From assembly GCF_015694405.1 (NCBI RefSeq), contig NZ_JADQDB010000002.1:248001-312000 (forward strand): a stretch of DNA of 64,000 bases, given 5' to 3'. The stretch is from Pelagibacterium limicola. Lineage in GTDB: Bacteria; Pseudomonadota; Alphaproteobacteria; Rhizobiales; Devosiaceae. Shown here piece by piece: positions 61,526-64,000 of this stretch (positions are counted from its first letter, which is position 1; every line of letters starts with the position of its first letter). Made by a program: the position numbers and the translations under genes. Under the pieces are notes generated by a model. It saw nothing but the letters and a program-made list of their open reading frames with translations. It was not told the DNA's origin and made no database searches.

Positions 61526-64000
61526 GACGTTTCCTTCTGGTCTATGTCGGTTTCGATCGTGCACACGGCTCCGGTCGGAGGAAACACCAGTTCGACTTTG
61601 GCACCAAGTTCGTGGGTCAACGCCTTTTCAATGAGGCGTGAACCGAATCCCTTGTTTTCCGGCGGCTTGATCTTGGGCCCGCCGCTCTCTTCCCAGCGCA
61701 GGCGGATACGGGAGCTCTTACCCGGCGCGGTAGGCACCAACTGCCAGGCGATGGAAACGGTCCCTTCCTCTCGCGACAAGGCCCCGTATTTAAGGGCATT
61801 GGTGCACAACTCATGTAAGGCCAGGGAGAGCGACAAGGCCACCTTGGGCCGTAGCCGGACCCGTGGCCCTTCTATATGCACCCGCCAGGGATGGGCACTC
61901 ATAGGCGTGACGGTCTTTTCGACCAGCTCCCGAAGGCCCACACCCTCCCAGTTTTCCCGAGTCAGGGCATCGTGGGCACGCGAAAGTGCGACCAAACGCT
62001 CCTCGAACCGACGGAACGTGGCATCCCGGTCATTCCCGCGAAACGTCTGCGCCGCCAGAGATTGGACGGTGGCGAGTGAATTCTTCACCCTGTGATTCAG
62101 TTCGTTGACGAGTAACTGGCGCCGTTCCTCGGCCTTCCGCCGCTCCGTCACGTCGCGCGCAATCTTCGAGGCGCCGACCACCCTTCCACGAGCATCCTTG
62201 AGTGGAGAAATCGACAGAGAAACATCGATCAGGGTTCCGTCCTTGCGCTTGCGCACCGTTTCGTAGTGATCGATATGCTCGCCTCTGCGGATTCGCTCGA
62301 GAATGGCAGGTTCCTCGTCGGCCCGGTCCGATGGAACCAGCATGTGAATGGGCTTTCCGACGGCTTCCTCTACCGAATAACCGAACAGACGTTCGGCTCC
62401 CTTGTTCCAGGTCTGGATGACCCCCTCGACGTCCTTGCTGATGATCCCATCATCGGAAAATTCGACGATGGCCGCCAGCCGTTCGGCATATTCCTCGGCC
62501 TTGCGGCGCTCGGAAATGTCCACCAGCATGTTGATGGCACCGACCATCTTGCCCTCTGCATCCCGCAGGGGCGTAGGATAAGGTACGAACGGCACTCTCG
62601 TGCCATCGCGTCGCTCGGCTATCGCCTCTACCCCGCGCACCGACCGCCCTTCCTTTAGAGCGATGGCCATTGGACACTCGTCATGGGGAAGATACGTGCC
62701 GTCGGTATTATAGAGACGCCATGTCACGCACCATTTCTGTCCCGGGTCAGGCTCCTGTCCGGCCATCTCGGCCGCGGCCTTGTTAAAGAAGGTAATGCGC
62801 CCTTCGACATCAGTGGTGTAGACCGCCGCTGGCAATGCCTGCAGCAGATCGTGCATGCGCTTCTCACTTTCGCGCAGGCGATCCTCGGCCAGTTTCGCCT
62901 CGGTGACATCCTGAAGCACCCGTACGGCGTATTGAAACGACCCGTCCGGGCTTGGGACAGTTGAACTGTACACGTCGACATAGACAATGCGGCCGTCACC
63001 CCTTACCGCACGTTTGCGCAGGCTGTAGCCATCGATTTCTCCCTCGACCTGCTGCCCGTAAAGCGCCGCCTCCTCTGCCTTGTCCTCGGCATTGGTGTAG
63101 TCAAAGAAGGTCATGCCCAGCAGTTCCTCGCGTGTACGCCCCAGCATCTTGCAAAGAGCATCATTGACGCGCAGGAGCTTGCCCGAGGCATCCGTTTCGA
63201 TAATGCCGACCGGCGCGGCCTCGTAGGTTGCGGCCAGGCGCGCATCGCTGTCGCGCCGCGCCAGTTCAGCCTCGCGGAGCTGGGTAACATCGGTCGTGAA
63301 GCACCGGGTGTTGATGAATTTGCCGTTTTCGAAGCGGCTGCTGGACGTGATCAGGACGTGCCTGAAAGACCCATCCTTCGCCTTCAGCCGCGCCGGATAC
63401 CTCTCAAGCTTTTCCCCACGCCCCAAACGGGCGAGAATATCCTCGATGACTGGAGGATCGGCATGGAATTCAGCGATATGGCGACCCAGATATTCGTCGG
63501 GGGCATACCCAAGCAGATCGAGCTCGGCCTTATTTGCCCTCTGGATCCGACCGTCCCGCCCCACGATATGGAGGGGAATGGCGGCATTCTCGAAAAAATC
63601 GTCGAGATCGTCCCGTTGGCGGCGGACTTCGCCTTCCAGTTCTCGTTGTGTGGTGATGTCCTGGAAGCAGTTGATGGCGCCTTCGATTTGGCCATTGTGC
63701 CCACGCAGAGCCCGAATATTGACTTGCGCGACGATGCGCGCTCCATCCGGCCGCTCGATATGCACCTCGGCGTTCCGCGTCGACACACCGGTCCTGACTG
63801 CCCATGCCATGGGGCAATCCTCATGCGCCATCTCGGTCCCGTCGGGACGGTGAAGGCGATAGGAACCGCAAAACCTGTCCCCGGAAACGCCGGTCGTGGG
63901 TTTCCTGCCCCAAAGATGTTCGGCTTCAGCATTGTAGCGAACGACCCAGCCATCGGCATCGCAGATATAGACCGCCCCGGGGATCGCCTCCAGCACCCCC
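61522..64000 (-). CDS. multi-PAS HWE-family sensor histidine kinase (5' end outside window)
   Basis: At least 825 residues; the frame runs off the right edge, so the N-terminus is missing. I see five PAS domains in series (starting near AIPGAVYICDADGWVV, FFENAAIPLHIVGRDG, TYEAAPVGIIETDASG, LLQALPAAVYTTDVEG and IVEFSDDGIISKDVEG), several with PAC tails. The HWE kinase core follows: phospho-His in NELNHRVKNSLATVQSLAAQTF, LSRAHDALTRENWEG, the ATP site LALHELCTNALKYGALS and RLRWEESGG. No transmembrane helix in the visible part, so it is probably a soluble sensor; several PAS domains may bind flavin or other ligands. It is coupled to the receiver downstream. Confidence 0.93.
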   Translation of the reverse strand, partial: GVLEAIPGAVYICDADGWVVRYNAEAEHLWGRKPTTGVSGDRFCGSYRLHRPDGTEMAHEDCPMAWAVRTGVSTRNAEVHIERPDGARIVAQVNIRALRGHNGQIEGAINCFQDITTQRELEGEVRRQRDDLDDFFENAAIPLHIVGRDGRIQRANKAELDLLGYAPDEYLGRHIAEFHADPPVIEDILARLGRGEKLERYPARLKAKDGSFRHVLITSSSRFENGKFINTRCFTTDVTQLREAELARRDSDARLAATYEAAPVGIIETDASGKLLRVNDALCKMLGRTREELLGMTFFDYTNAEDKAEEAALYGQQVEGEIDGYSLRKRAVRGDGRIVYVDVYSSTVPSPDGSFQYAVRVLQDVTEAKLAEDRLRESEKRMHDLLQALPAAVYTTDVEGRITFFNKAAAEMAGQEPDPGQKWCVTWRLYNTDGTYLPHDECPMAIALKEGRSVRGVEAIAERRDGTRVPFVPYPTPLRDAEGKMVGAINMLVDISERRKAEEYAERLAAIVEFSDDGIISKDVEGVIQTWNKGAERLFGYSVEEAVGKPIHMLVPSDRADEEPAILERIRRGEHIDHYETVRKRKDGTLIDVSLSISPLKDARGRVVGASKIARDVTERRKAEERRQLLVNELNHRVKNSLATVQSLAAQTFRGNDRDATFRRFEERLVALSRAHDALTRENWEGVGLRELVEKTVTPMSAHPWRVHIEGPRVRLRPKVALSLSLALHELCTNALKYGALSREEGTVSIAWQLVPTAPGKSSRIRLRWEESGGPKIKPPENKGFGSRLIEKALTHELGAKVELVFPPTGAVCTIETDIDQKETS

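Overview
The window is a stretch of GC-rich alphaproteobacterial chromosome, most likely from the Hyphomicrobiales (Rhizobiales). A Devosiaceae member such as Devosia or Pelagibacterium is my best guess, but that is inference. The evidence is several gene orders that I know from this order (AsmA-like/bcp/M23 peptidase; prfB/PBP1A/amidase divergent from rne; M48/DsbA/aroQ/accBC/aat/DUF2155/NDUFA12; aspS/rnd; cold-shock/DUF192), an alphaproteobacterial-type RF2, and a class II nrdJ. I see no insertion sequence, prophage, CRISPR array, rRNA or replication origin. Three tRNA genes are present.

Layout. 0-10.4 kb: alpha/beta hydrolase, tyrS, a giant AsmA-like protein, peroxiredoxin, M23 peptidase, a YcaQ-type DNA glycosylase, a VOC protein, and prfB with an intact programmed +1 frameshift. 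10.5-17.4 kb: cell-wall genes (PBP1A, AMIN-domain amidase) divergent from rne, which has a roughly 600-nt noncoding upstream region. 17.4-26.1 kb: an aminotransferase/GNAT pair, then periplasmic quality control (M48-TPR, DsbA-like), a stand-alone DUF2087 protein, aroQ, accBC, aat, DUF2155 and the NDUFA12-like complex I factor. 26.1-30.4 kb: nrdJ behind a candidate tandem NrdR operator.

30.4-33.0 kb is the clearest accessory patch: a lower-GC AbiJ-like abortive-infection gene, then a gene-poor segment rich in palindromes, then a small orphan protein. 33-46.4 kb is mainly housekeeping: YbaK, GFA, flavoprotein, M29 aminopeptidase, DUF1176 protein, AMP nucleosidase, malic enzyme, an EAL phosphodiesterase with a two-cysteine periplasmic sensor, aspS, DUF1801 and rnd.

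46.5-55.2 kb is a sugar-catabolic island of two operons. One encodes an ABC importer (binding protein, two permeases, ATPase) followed by a TIM-barrel isomerase/epimerase and a Gfo/Idh/MocA oxidoreductase. The other encodes a second isomerase/oxidoreductase pair. Both promoters carry LacI-type palindromes, yet no LacI gene, glycoside hydrolase or sugar kinase lies nearby. This is the best candidate for an uncharacterised pathway, possibly oxidative (3-keto) glycoside breakdown.

55.5-64 kb: tRNA-Arg, universal stress protein, cold-shock/DUF192 operon, glyoxalase I, an M15-like lipoprotein, two tRNA-Glu genes, an MFS/SDR pair, and a multi-PAS HWE histidine kinase (cut by the window edge) overlapping its response regulator.
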